A stretch of DNA of 50,317 nt from Clostridia bacterium. Lineage in GTDB: Bacteria > Bacillota > Clostridia > UBA1212. The translations under genes and the position numbers were made by a program. Below, piece after piece: positions 32,820-40,819 of this stretch. Position 1 is the first letter of the stretch. Each line of letters starts with the position of its first letter. Below the pieces are notes generated by a model. It saw only the letters and a program-made list of their open reading frames with translations, made no database searches and had not been told where the DNA came from. The stretch lies in NCBI GenBank assembly GCA_017444825.1, contig JAFSVU010000037.1:1-50317 (forward strand). Reading direction: 5' to 3'.

Positions 32820-33734
32820 ATGACACACGAGCAGTATATGAAGAATCTGAATGTCCCCGCAGGGCCGGTGGACTGCGTGCTCGACACCGACACGTACAAT
32901 GAGATCGACGACCAGTTCGCTCTTTCGCTGATGGTGAAAAGCGAGAAGTGCAACGTAAAAGCTCTGCTGGCGGCCCCGTTTTTTAACAGTAATTCTACGT
33001 CTCCGGAGGACGGCATGGAGCGCTCGTACAGCGAGATACTGAATCTCCTCGGCCTCATAGGCAGAAACGACCTTAAAAATGTGGTCTTTAAAGGCTCCCG
33101 GACCTACCTGCCCGACGAAAAAACTGCCGTGGAAAGTCCTGCGGCGGACGAGCTGGTGCGGCTGGCGAAGGAGTACAGCCCGGAAAAGCCTCTTTACGTT
33201 GTGGCCATTGGTGCTATAACCAATGTGGCCTCCGCGCTGATCAAGGCCCCCGAGATCAAGGAAAACATCGTGGTGGTGTGGCTGGGCGGACACAGCGAGC
33301 AGTGGTTCGACACCAATGAGTTCAACATGATGCAGGATGTTGCCGCGGCAAGAGTGGTGATGGGGTGCGGTTGCCCCTTCGTGCAGCTTCCCTGCATGGG
33401 CGTAGCGTCCACGTTTTACGCCTCGGGGCCTGAGCTGAGATACTGGCTCGAGGGGAAAAATCCGCTGTGCGACTACCTGGTGAAGCACACCTGCGAGGAG
33501 GCGGACAAGTACGCAAAGGGCCTCGTGTGGAGCAGGATCATCTGGGACGTCACAGCGGTCGCCTGGCTCCTCAACGACAATGACCGTTTCATGTTCTCCG
33601 AGATCGTGCCTGCGCCGATACCACAGTACGATTTTCACTACAGCTTCGACGTGAGAAGGCACCCGATAAGGAGAGTCACTTTTATACACAGAGACAGTTT
33701 AATGCGCGAGTTATTCAGGGTTCTCGCATCCTAA
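32820..33734 (+). CDS. Inosine/uridine-preferring nucleoside hydrolase family protein
   Basis: The 304-residue protein is predicted to hydrolyse N-glycosidic bonds of nucleosides to free base and ribose. The Ca-binding motif appears as VLDTDTYNEIDDQFAL (about 20-35), a variant of DTDPGxDDAxA with Asn-Glu replacing the usual residues. VVAIGAITNVASAL, the equivalent of TNVALAL, and a C-terminal Asp in WDVTAVAWLL (ligand) are also present. It starts with AAGGAG upstream and leads an operon of exported and sugar-acting proteins. The altered motif suggests an unusual nucleoside or related substrate. Confidence 0.88.
   Translation: MTHEQYMKNLNVPAGPVDCVLDTDTYNEIDDQFALSLMVKSEKCNVKALLAAPFFNSNSTSPEDGMERSYSEILNLLGLIGRNDLKNVVFKGSRTYLPDEKTAVESPAADELVRLAKEYSPEKPLYVVAIGAITNVASALIKAPEIKENIVVVWLGGHSEQWFDTNEFNMMQDVAAARVVMGCGCPFVQLPCMGVASTFYASGPELRYWLEGKNPLCDYLVKHTCEEADKYAKGLVWSRIIWDVTAVAWLLNDNDRFMFSEIVPAPIPQYDFHYSFDVRRHPIRRVTFIHRDSLMRELFRVLAS
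33206..33225. repeat. Inverted pair of the dispersed CCAATG motif
   Basis: CATTGGT (33206-33212) and ACCAATG (33219-33225) face each other 6 bases apart inside the nucleoside hydrolase gene. It is the only tight inverted pair of the window-wide motif. In species with uptake sequences such pairs are common, though usually in terminators. Confidence 0.6.
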
Positions 33735-33746
33735 GGAAGGTTTTAT

Positions 33747-35900
33747 ATGAAGAAAGCTAAAATTATTATAATGATCTTGATGTGCGCGGCACTGCTGATG
33801 GCTGTATGCGCCTGCACGGAAGTAGGCCCGGATCCCGTGCCCACAGAGCAGGCGACGGCGGCTGCGGACAATACACCGCAAGCGACTGAAACCGAAACCG
33901 ATGCCCCCGCAACGGACATCCCCGATACGAATGCTCCCGATGCAACCCCGACGTTTACGCCTGCGCCCGCGGGTGAGGAAACTCCTGCCGTAAGCGAAAC
34001 ACCTACTGCGACGCCGGACGGCGAAACTCCCGAAGAGAGCGAGGCACCGACAGCCGCTCCCGGCGAGACGGAGACTGCGACTGCCACACCCACGCCTACG
34101 CCGACTCCGGTTCCGACACCCACACCCGAGCCGCCTCTTCCCGACGGCATCACAAACTGGGGCAACGACCCTAACAGGCTCTCGTACGAAGACTCGGTGA
34201 AGGCCGCAAACCTTCTCAATTCCGCGGTCAACGCGGCTCCGGCTATCTCCAACACGGCTCTCACCGCCGCCAACGAAGATGCCAACCTGAGCCTTTGGTT
34301 TGACCATTCCTACAACAACACACCCTCCGAGACAGTGACCTCAACGGGCATGAACTCATACCAGATCCTCCTCGCGAAAAACGAGATCGAGGGCTGCCAC
34401 CTCATGCTTGCGTCGAAGGTCAACATGGACGGCGTGACCCTTGAAGTGTCGGATTTCAAGGACAAAAACGGCAACGTACTGACCAAGGAGATCTGCTACG
34501 GCTGGTATTTCGAAGGCGTCGAGGGCAAGACCGTTGCCGATCCGATACCGGTCCTGGAGCATGAATTCTCGCTGAAGGCCAACAAGAGCCAGATGTTCAT
34601 CATCAAGGTGAAGTCAAAGACCAACACCCCGACGGGCCAGTACTCCGCGACCGTGGTCGTAAAGAACAGCAGCGGTCAGGAAATCAAAAAAGCCAACGTT
34701 TACGCATACGTGTGGAACTTTGCGCTGCCATTGGCGTCGAGCTGCAAGACCCTCACGGATCTCAATGAGTGGGCGGTCATCGTTGGCGCGAACAGAGAGA
34801 ACACTACAAAGGACGGACTGGAGGACGACCTCTACGCCCTTTACTACGAGTACCTTCTGGAAAACAGGGTGAACTGCTACACTCTTCCCTATGCGAAGCG
34901 GGGCCAGTTCTGGGACGAGAGAGTCAAACAGTACCTTGACGATCCGAGAATGAACGCATTCACGCTGGCCTGGAAGATCCATCCCGAAGCCACACAGAAC
35001 GATACGAACCTCCGTGCCTACATTCAGGCGGCATACAACATGGTCTCCCAGAAGCAGGAGTGGCTGGACAAGGCGTATTTCTACCCGGATAAGGGCGACG
35101 AGCCGCTTTCGACTTCGACTCTCAACCTGATCAAAAACTACAACAAGATATACACCGAGATCTTCGGCAGCCACAAGCTGATCATCCCGATGCACTACAA
35201 CGCCCTCGTAAACAGCAACACCGACTATTTCAAGTATCTCGAGAACGACGTGAACGTCTGGTGCGGAAAGACCTACTTCTTCAACACCCAGATCGACAAG
35301 GCCTACAACAGCAAGCTCTACACCAACTTCTACAACAAGAGCATGGAGGACAAGTTCGGCACATTCAAGAGCAGAATGGCAAACGCCAAGGCCGAGGGCG
35401 ACGAGGTATGGTGGTACATCACCAGATTCCCCCACAACCCGGAGATCACTCTCTCGATCAGCGACAAATCCATCCAGCACAGGCTCCTGTTCTGGCAGCA
35501 GAAGCTCTACGACGTGGACGGCTTCCTCTACTACATGTGCAATGAGTGGGAAAACTCCAAGCAGTGGACCAAGAAGTACGAGCACGCCGTGGCGGGAACC
35601 GTTGTTGATACCTACGGCAACGGCGTCCTCATCTACCCCGGCGGCGCACTCCCTGAGTACATTGAAAAGTACGGCAGCGACGGCTATCCGGGCCCGATAG
35701 GTTCACTGAGGCTGGAATCCATACGCGACGGCGTTGACGATTACGACTACTTCACTATCCTTGACAATCTTTACGGCGAGGGAACCTCGGATCTGATCAT
35801 CAAGCAGTTCACGGTGTCTCTGGGAAGCTACAAGACGGACTCCGAACTGTTCAACAGGCTGAGGACGGCCGTTGGAAATCTGATCGCCGCAAGGAGCTGA
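33747..35900 (+). CDS. Lipoprotein with C-terminal DUF4091 (GH123-like) domain
   Basis: The 717-residue exported lipoprotein has a signal peptide (MKKAKIIIMILMCAALLMAV) ending in a lipobox VCAC with Cys23 as the lipid site. It then has about 110 residues of Thr/Pro/Glu-rich linker (TPTPTPTPVPTPTPEPP). A beta domain follows (about 190-330), and the GH123/DUF4091 catalytic barrel includes IYPGGA and SLRLESIRDGVDDYDY near the C-terminus. GH123 enzymes act on beta-N-acetylgalactosaminides. The substrate here is only inferred. It probably trims glycans at the cell surface to feed the intracellular hydrolases of the same operon. Confidence 0.85.
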   Translation: MKKAKIIIMILMCAALLMAVCACTEVGPDPVPTEQATAAADNTPQATETETDAPATDIPDTNAPDATPTFTPAPAGEETPAVSETPTATPDGETPEESEAPTAAPGETETATATPTPTPTPVPTPTPEPPLPDGITNWGNDPNRLSYEDSVKAANLLNSAVNAAPAISNTALTAANEDANLSLWFDHSYNNTPSETVTSTGMNSYQILLAKNEIEGCHLMLASKVNMDGVTLEVSDFKDKNGNVLTKEICYGWYFEGVEGKTVADPIPVLEHEFSLKANKSQMFIIKVKSKTNTPTGQYSATVVVKNSSGQEIKKANVYAYVWNFALPLASSCKTLTDLNEWAVIVGANRENTTKDGLEDDLYALYYEYLLENRVNCYTLPYAKRGQFWDERVKQYLDDPRMNAFTLAWKIHPEATQNDTNLRAYIQAAYNMVSQKQEWLDKAYFYPDKGDEPLSTSTLNLIKNYNKIYTEIFGSHKLIIPMHYNALVNSNTDYFKYLENDVNVWCGKTYFFNTQIDKAYNSKLYTNFYNKSMEDKFGTFKSRMANAKAEGDEVWWYITRFPHNPEITLSISDKSIQHRLLFWQQKLYDVDGFLYYMCNEWENSKQWTKKYEHAVAGTVVDTYGNGVLIYPGGALPEYIEKYGSDGYPGPIGSLRLESIRDGVDDYDYFTILDNLYGEGTSDLIIKQFTVSLGSYKTDSELFNRLRTAVGNLIAARS

Positions 35901-35921
35901 AAACAGATCAGGTGAAAAAGT

Positions 35922-36668
35922 GTGAACATTTTCCTTACTTTTGCGTATTTGTTTTTCATTGGTTCTGTTCTGGGCTGGGTGCTTGAACTCTTCTTCAGGA
36001 GATTTTTCTCAAGAGCCAACCCGGAACGGAAGTGGATAAATCCCGGTTTCTGCGTGGGACCCTACCTCCCGCTATACGGAACCGGGCTTTGTGTGCTCTA
36101 TGCCCTTTCCAAGGCGGGAACGGACCTCGGTTTCATGGACCTGTGGTGGAAGAAGCTGATACTGCTTCTGCTCATGTCGGTCTGCATGACCGCTGTGGAA
36201 TTCATTTTCGGCTATATCGGGCTGAAATGGATGCACGTCAGGTACTGGGACTATACGAAGCAGTGGGGCAACGTCATGGGCCTCATCTGTCCGAAGTTTT
36301 CGCTTGCCTGGACGGCGGTTTGCGCCATCTACCTCTACCTCATCCACCCGAACGTGCTGCAGGCCCTTGAATGGCTGTCGAGGAACCTGGCGTTTTCGTT
36401 TTTCATTGGTTTGTTCTTTGGCGTGTTCATAATCGACGCGGCTTATTCGGCACAGGTGGTGGCAAGGATCAGAGCTTTCGCAAAGAAGGAGAAGGTCGTG
36501 GTGGCATACGAGCAGCTGAAGACCTACATAAAGATCGCGGAGGCAAAACTGCAGCGGAAAACAGGCTTCTTCAGGCCCTTCTCGGAGAAGGTCAAGAGCC
36601 TGCCGGAATACATGAAGGAACTGATCGAAAAGGAAAAGAGCAGGATCAGGGAAGACAAAAAAGACTGA
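35922..36668 (+). CDS. CmpB-like (putative ABC-transporter type C) membrane protein
   Basis: The 248-residue protein has about five membrane helices, beginning FLTFAYLFFIGSVLGWVLELFFRR. The conserved NPGFCVGPYLPLYGTG and a YWDYTKQWGN motif match the CmpB family (PF06541), which is annotated as a putative ABC permease but has no proven function. The last 80 residues are charged, helical and cytoplasmic (EKVVVAYEQLKTYIKIAEAK). The start is GTG at 35922 after AGGTGA. It sits between two glycan-degrading genes with short gaps on both sides. Confidence 0.8.
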   Translation: MNIFLTFAYLFFIGSVLGWVLELFFRRFFSRANPERKWINPGFCVGPYLPLYGTGLCVLYALSKAGTDLGFMDLWWKKLILLLLMSVCMTAVEFIFGYIGLKWMHVRYWDYTKQWGNVMGLICPKFSLAWTAVCAIYLYLIHPNVLQALEWLSRNLAFSFFIGLFFGVFIIDAAYSAQVVARIRAFAKKEKVVVAYEQLKTYIKIAEAKLQRKTGFFRPFSEKVKSLPEYMKELIEKEKSRIREDKKD

Positions 36669-36683
36669 AAACAGGAGTTGTGT

Positions 36684-38801
36684 ATGCTTAGTAAGACTGT
36701 TGAATTTAAAAAGGCGCAGCCCGTGTGGGCCAAGGAGTATCTGCGCGAGATGAACGTAAGCCTCGTGCTTGAAAAGACGTGCGAACTGAAGGGCGGACTT
36801 CTCAGGATCGCCGCGGCAAGCTGCTACCAGCTGTTTGTTAACGGTGAACTCGCCAATATGGGCCCCGCAAGAACCGGTCACGGCTTCGCGAGAGTGGACG
36901 AGGTGCCTCTCGGGCAGGGAAGAGCGGATATAAAGATCATAGTGGCGGGCTACAACAACAATTCCTTCCAGTACATCGACGAGCCTCCCTTTGTGTGCGC
37001 AGAGATAATTGACGGCGGAAACGTTATCGCCGCGACGGCGCCGGGTGGGTCAGACTGCGGGTTCAGGGTGAGACGGTACGCAGAGCGCCTTCAGAAGACG
37101 CCAAGGTACTCCTTCCAGAGGAATTTCACAGAGGTCTATGACCTCACAAAGGCGTGCCTCGACGCGTCCCGCAATGAGATCTGCGAGCTTGCTCCCGCGG
37201 AGACAGATGACAGGTTCATCGAGCGGGGAATAGATCTCTATCCCAACGACCGTGAGGACGCAAGGTTTGTTGTCGCAAGGGGTACCCACACGGAGACGGA
37301 TGATTTCGAGCCTTTTGCTGACAGGTCAGTGACGGCAATATCCGAAAAGCTGAAGGGCTTTACCCTTGACGAGCTTGATATATGCAGTCCCCGGGAGGGC
37401 CAGAAACTGAAATTCAAGGCGGACAGCCTTGAAAGAGCGGAAGGAAACAGCTGCAGGCTGGAAAAGGACGGGTTCGCGGAATTTGAGATGGAGAGGAACC
37501 TCTGCGGCGTCATTGGTTTTGATATCGCGGTAAAAGAGGACTGCAGGGTCTTTGCAATGTTTGACGAGCTGCCGGGAGAGGGCGGAAAAGTTAATTTCCT
37601 GAGGCTGGGAACGTCGGCCATAGCCATCTGGGATCTGCCTGCGGGAAAGCACAGCCTTCTCACATTTGAACCGTATCTTTTTAAATACATCAGCATAGCC
37701 GTAAAGGGCTCTGCGGCTGAGGTGAGCGGTGTACATATAAGGCGCGTAGGTTTCCCGAAGCCGGACGTGAAGCTTAGGTCGGACAGCCCCAAGATGCAGG
37801 CGGTATTTGACGCCGCGGTGGAGACCTTCCGGGAGAATACGTACGATATCTACATGGACTGCCCGTCAAGAGAGAGGGCAGGGTGGCTCTGCGACAGCTT
37901 CTTTACCTCGAGAGTCGAGCACGCGCTGACGGGAAGATCCATGGTGGAGCGCAATTTCCTGGAAAATTTCCTGCTGCCGGGGTCCTTCAAATGCCTGCCT
38001 GAGGGCATGCTGCCAATGTGCTACCCTGCCGATCACTACGACGGCATATTCATACCGAACTGGGCAATGTGGTACGTCCTGGAGCTTGACGAATACCTGG
38101 GGAGGACCGGGGACAGGGATCTCATTGACCTTGCAAAGGACAAGATATATGCGCTCCTTAGGTATTTCAAAAAGCTTGAAAACGAAGACGGGCTCCTGGA
38201 AAAGCTTGAGTCATGGGTATTCATTGAGTGGTCAAGGTCCAACGACCTGGTGCAGGACGTCAGTTTCCCCAGCAATATGCTCTACGCCCGTGTGAAGAGG
38301 ACGGTGGCAAGGCTTTACGGCGACGAAAAACTGACCGCCGAGGCAGAACGCCTTGAAAACGTGATCCGCGAAAAGTCGTTTAACGGGAAATTTTTCAGGG
38401 ACAATATGATCCGCGTGGACGGAAAGCTTGTAAGCCCCGGGGAGTGCACAGAGAGCTGCCAGTACTACGCGTTCCACACAGGCATCGCGACCCCCGAGAC
38501 GTACCCCGAGCTCTGGGAGACACTCATTAAGGACTTCGGCCCCGGAAGGAAGAAAAACAACAAATACCCCGATATCGCATTCGCCAATGCCTTCATCGGA
38601 AACTACCTGCGCCTCGATATTCTCCACAGGTACGGGAAATACGACGAGATACTGGACAATATTGAAGGTTACTTCTACTACATGGCCGAGCGCACAGGCA
38701 CACTTTGGGAGCTTGACAGCGAGGTGGCCAGCTGCAGCCACGGATTTGCGTCCCACGTGATCTACTGGCTCGAACGGATGGGAATGCTGGAAAAGGGCTG
38801 A
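36684..38801 (+). CDS. Rhamnosidase-like six-hairpin glycosidase (GH78 type)
   Basis: The 705-residue cytoplasmic enzyme has N-terminal beta domains (CYQLFVNGELANMGPARTG) and an (alpha/alpha)6 barrel containing MDCPSRERAGWLCDSF at about 390-405, equivalent to the GH78 catalytic signature. There are further barrel motifs (WVFIEWSRSNDL, TGTLWELDSEVASCSHGF). It has no signal peptide. AGGAG lies 6 bases before the ATG at 36684; an in-frame TTG at 36678 is less likely. It is distantly related to the gene at 10614-12803. The substrate may be alpha-L-rhamnose or a related sugar. Last gene of its operon. Confidence 0.82.
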   Translation: MLSKTVEFKKAQPVWAKEYLREMNVSLVLEKTCELKGGLLRIAAASCYQLFVNGELANMGPARTGHGFARVDEVPLGQGRADIKIIVAGYNNNSFQYIDEPPFVCAEIIDGGNVIAATAPGGSDCGFRVRRYAERLQKTPRYSFQRNFTEVYDLTKACLDASRNEICELAPAETDDRFIERGIDLYPNDREDARFVVARGTHTETDDFEPFADRSVTAISEKLKGFTLDELDICSPREGQKLKFKADSLERAEGNSCRLEKDGFAEFEMERNLCGVIGFDIAVKEDCRVFAMFDELPGEGGKVNFLRLGTSAIAIWDLPAGKHSLLTFEPYLFKYISIAVKGSAAEVSGVHIRRVGFPKPDVKLRSDSPKMQAVFDAAVETFRENTYDIYMDCPSRERAGWLCDSFFTSRVEHALTGRSMVERNFLENFLLPGSFKCLPEGMLPMCYPADHYDGIFIPNWAMWYVLELDEYLGRTGDRDLIDLAKDKIYALLRYFKKLENEDGLLEKLESWVFIEWSRSNDLVQDVSFPSNMLYARVKRTVARLYGDEKLTAEAERLENVIREKSFNGKFFRDNMIRVDGKLVSPGECTESCQYYAFHTGIATPETYPELWETLIKDFGPGRKKNNKYPDIAFANAFIGNYLRLDILHRYGKYDEILDNIEGYFYYMAERTGTLWELDSEVASCSHGFASHVIYWLERMGMLEKG

Positions 38802-38830
38802 CTCATCGCCAATATAATAACCGTTCGAAT

Positions 38831-38869
38831 GACAGGTCGTGCAGCCGTTAACACGACAGGTCACAGCCG
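38831..38869 (+). repeat. Imperfect direct repeat before the operon terminator
   Basis: GACAGGTCGTGCAGCCG (38831-38847) recurs as GACAGGTCACAGCCG (38855-38869), 24 bases further on. Nothing shows a function; it may be a small duplication in the 3' untranslated region. Confidence 0.4.
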
Positions 38870-38906
38870 CCGGCAGGAAGGGAAATGCCCTCTCTGCCGG
38901 TTTTTT
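38870..38906 (+). terminator. Intrinsic terminator of the glycan operon
   Basis: CCGGCAG (38870-38876) pairs with CTGCCGG (38894-38900), with an inner GGG/CCC extension, and is followed directly by TTTTTT (38901-38906). Confidence 0.9.
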
Positions 38907-38948
38907 CGTAAACAAGGGAAATTTCCTGTAAAAAAATGAAAAAAGGTG

Positions 38949-38978
38949 TTGACAAAGCATATATTCATTTGCTACAAT
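38949..38978 (+). promoter_or_regulatory. Promoter of the mraZ division cluster
   Basis: A consensus TTGACA (38949-38954) and TACAAT (38973-38978) have an 18-base spacer. The start would be near 38985, giving an unusually long leader of about 380 nt before mraZ. Confidence 0.8.
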
Positions 38979-38989
38979 CCCTGTGTGCC

Positions 38990-39016
38990 CCATTTTAGAC
39001 CATTTTGGCCCATTTG
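38990..39016 (-). promoter_or_regulatory. Three 10-bp-spaced MraZ-type boxes
   Basis: CCATTTT (38990-38996), CCATTTT (39000-39006) and CCATTTG (39010-39016) repeat with an exact 10-base period. On the reverse strand they read AAATGG boxes, close to the TGGG/AAAGTGG repeats known to bind the ring-shaped MraZ protein. They lie at the transcription start of mraZ, so MraZ probably represses its own operon. Confidence 0.65.
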
Positions 39017-39037
39017 AAATGCGGAAAAGCACGCTTT

Positions 39038-39329
39038 ACTAAAGATGAATCCGTTTTTAAGCCGGGAAAAGACACGAAAGATTATTTTCAGGCCCTACGG
39101 GAGCCCGAAAGGGCGCCCGGGCCGGGGACAAAAGCTGCAACCCTGAAATTCAGGGACGATCTACAAAAGATAAACTCTCACAAAGAGAGATATACAAAAG
39201 ACAAAATCTCAGGAAGAGAGCTACAAAAGATAAAGCCCTAAGGGCGAAATACAAAAGAAATATAAACTACTGTTTTTCCGGCGGACTAAAGTTCCCGAGC
39301 CCCCAAAGGCCCCCGAACACCGCCGGAAA
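39038..39329 (+). other. Structured mraZ leader: hairpins alternating with ACNAAAG elements
   Basis: The element ACNAAAG recurs at 39038, 39074, 39128, 39163, 39194, 39223, 39251 and 39285, with a last weaker copy (GCTAAAG) at 39334. In the core, spacing is 28-35 bases. Between them are short stems: CCCTGA/TCAGGG (39141-39155), CTCTC/GAGAG (39175-39189), TCTC/GAGA (39207-39219) and GCCC/GGGC (39235-39245). A 10-bp stem TTTCCGGCGG/CCGCCGGAAA (39275-39284 and 39320-39329) stands before mraZ. Stems differ in sequence but keep pairing, which suggests selection on RNA structure. Confidence 0.55.
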
Positions 39330-39362
39330 CGGGGCTAAAGAGGACTTTGAAGGGCCTGCGCG

Positions 39363-39821
39363 ATGATACTCAGCGGAATTTATGAAAATACAATAGATAC
39401 CAAGAACCGCGTCGTGGTGCCCCAGGAGCTCAGGTCGCAGGTGGTCAATGAAGCCGGAGAGGTCTGGCTCACCTACAGCCCGGATTCCTGTATAAGGATC
39501 TATTCCGTTGAAGCTTATGAGAAGCTTCTCATGAGCATCCATCAGGCTCAGGTAGAGAAACAGGACACGAGGGTCCTTCAGCATATATTCATCAAAGCAG
39601 CCCGCAAGGCGGTCCTCGATTCAGGCGGACGTGTGTTCCTGCCCCAGGAGATGCGCAGCTGGGCGAAGATACCCGATACGGCGGAGGGAAAGATCGAGAC
39701 GGCCGTGGTGGGAAACGACGATCACCTTGAGATTTGGCTGAAGTCCGAGTTCGACGCGACTTTCGCGATGTTCACGCCGGAAATGGGGTTTGCGGCACTG
39801 CAGTCCATTGGTTTCTCCTGA
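39363..39821 (+). CDS. mraZ: Transcriptional regulator MraZ
   Basis: The 152-residue, AbrB-fold DNA-binding protein controls the division and cell-wall cluster. It has two repeats of the MraZ domain: GIYENTIDTKNRVVVPQELR (about 4-23) and KAVLDSGGRVFLPQEMRSWA (about 80-99), the DxxGRxxxP motifs of which make the DNA contacts. It ends close to the rsmH start. The ribosome site is weak (GAAGGG) and follows the long structured leader, so translation may be controlled there as well as transcription. Confidence 0.95.
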   Translation: MILSGIYENTIDTKNRVVVPQELRSQVVNEAGEVWLTYSPDSCIRIYSVEAYEKLLMSIHQAQVEKQDTRVLQHIFIKAARKAVLDSGGRVFLPQEMRSWAKIPDTAEGKIETAVVGNDDHLEIWLKSEFDATFAMFTPEMGFAALQSIGFS

Positions 39822-39849
39822 TGGACAGAGCCGTAGCAGGTTCTTTACA

Positions 39850-40806
39850 ATGGTGGAATTCTCTCATATCCCCGTACTCCTTGATGAGTGCATAAATAAT
39901 CTGGAGATCAAAACAAACGGTGTCTACGTCGACGGCACAGTGGGCGGAGGCGGACACTCAGGCGCGATCTTGAAAAAGCTCGGTGAAGGCGGACTGCTTA
40001 TCGGCATCGACAGGGATGCGGAAGCGATCGAAGCTGCGGGAATCGAGCTTAATTCTGTTTTAAAGGGCACCGGGTCAGGTGCAAGGTTTGAGCTCGTCCA
40101 CGATAATTACGTAAATATGGTGAGCATCTGCAAAGAACGCGGAATCGACGCTGTGGATGGCATTCTTCTTGACCTTGGCGTGTCCTCACACCAGTTTGAC
40201 AGTGCGGAAAGAGGCTTCTCGTACAGATTCGACGCGCCCCTCGACATGAGAATGGACCGTGAGGACAGATTAACCGCGGCGGACGTGGTGAACAGGTATT
40301 CCGAGAGGGAGCTTGCCGACATAATTTTCAGGTACGGCGAAGAGCGGTGGGCAAAGCGCATTGCTCAGTTTATAGTTGAAAGAAGAAAAAAATCGCCAAT
40401 TGAAACGACGCTGGAGCTGGTGGACGTGATAAAGGCTGCGATCCCGAAGGGGGCCAGAATGGACGGCGGCCATCCCGCGAAGAGGACATTCCAGGCCATC
40501 AGGATCGAAGTGAACGGCGAGCTTGACGTGCTGCCTAGGGTGATACTCGGCGCTGTGGAGATGCTGAAGCCCGGCGGCATAATGGAGATCATAACCTTCC
40601 ACAGCCTTGAGGAAGGCATTGTAAAAAAACTTTTTAAGAAGGCGGAAAACCCCTGCGAATGTCCACCTGAATTTCCGGTGTGCGTTTGCGGGAAGAAGCC
40701 CCTCGGTAAAATGACCACCAAACACGGGATAGTTGCGACGCCTGAGGAGCTTGAAAGAAATCCCAGGGCCGCCAGCGCGAAGCTCAGGGTGTTCAAAAGA
40801 GCCTGA
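39850..40806 (+). CDS. rsmH: 16S rRNA m4C1402 methyltransferase RsmH
   Basis: The 318-residue SAM-dependent enzyme methylates N4 of C1402 in 16S rRNA. It opens FSHIPVLLDECINNL, then shows the SAM loop VDGTVGGGGHSGAIL (about 27-41), LLDLGVSSHQFDSAERGFSY and GGHPAKRTFQAIRIEVN, all diagnostic. ATG at 39850 is preferred because conserved sequence begins there. A longer frame opens back inside mraZ but is not family-like. Length is normal (about 310-320). Confidence 0.95.
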   Translation: MVEFSHIPVLLDECINNLEIKTNGVYVDGTVGGGGHSGAILKKLGEGGLLIGIDRDAEAIEAAGIELNSVLKGTGSGARFELVHDNYVNMVSICKERGIDAVDGILLDLGVSSHQFDSAERGFSYRFDAPLDMRMDREDRLTAADVVNRYSERELADIIFRYGEERWAKRIAQFIVERRKKSPIETTLELVDVIKAAIPKGARMDGGHPAKRTFQAIRIEVNGELDVLPRVILGAVEMLKPGGIMEIITFHSLEEGIVKKLFKKAENPCECPPEFPVCVCGKKPLGKMTTKHGIVATPEELERNPRAASAKLRVFKRA

Positions 40807-40819
40807 ACGGGAAGATCAA

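Noticed and set aside
34614-35585. 323-codon open frame on the reverse strand
   Set aside because: It is a shadow of the DUF4091 lipoprotein gene; the translation is a Val/Leu-rich run typical of antisense reading.
39005-39241. 78-codon open frame in the mraZ leader
   Set aside because: It begins with TTG without a ribosome site. The repeated DNA elements within it are spaced by 28-35 bases and fall in different frames, so the repeats are not protein-driven. It is better explained as structured leader.
39128-39258. Possible CRISPR array
   Set aside because: The constant element is only 7-9 bases, the spacing varies, the intervening parts form hairpins and no cas genes are near.
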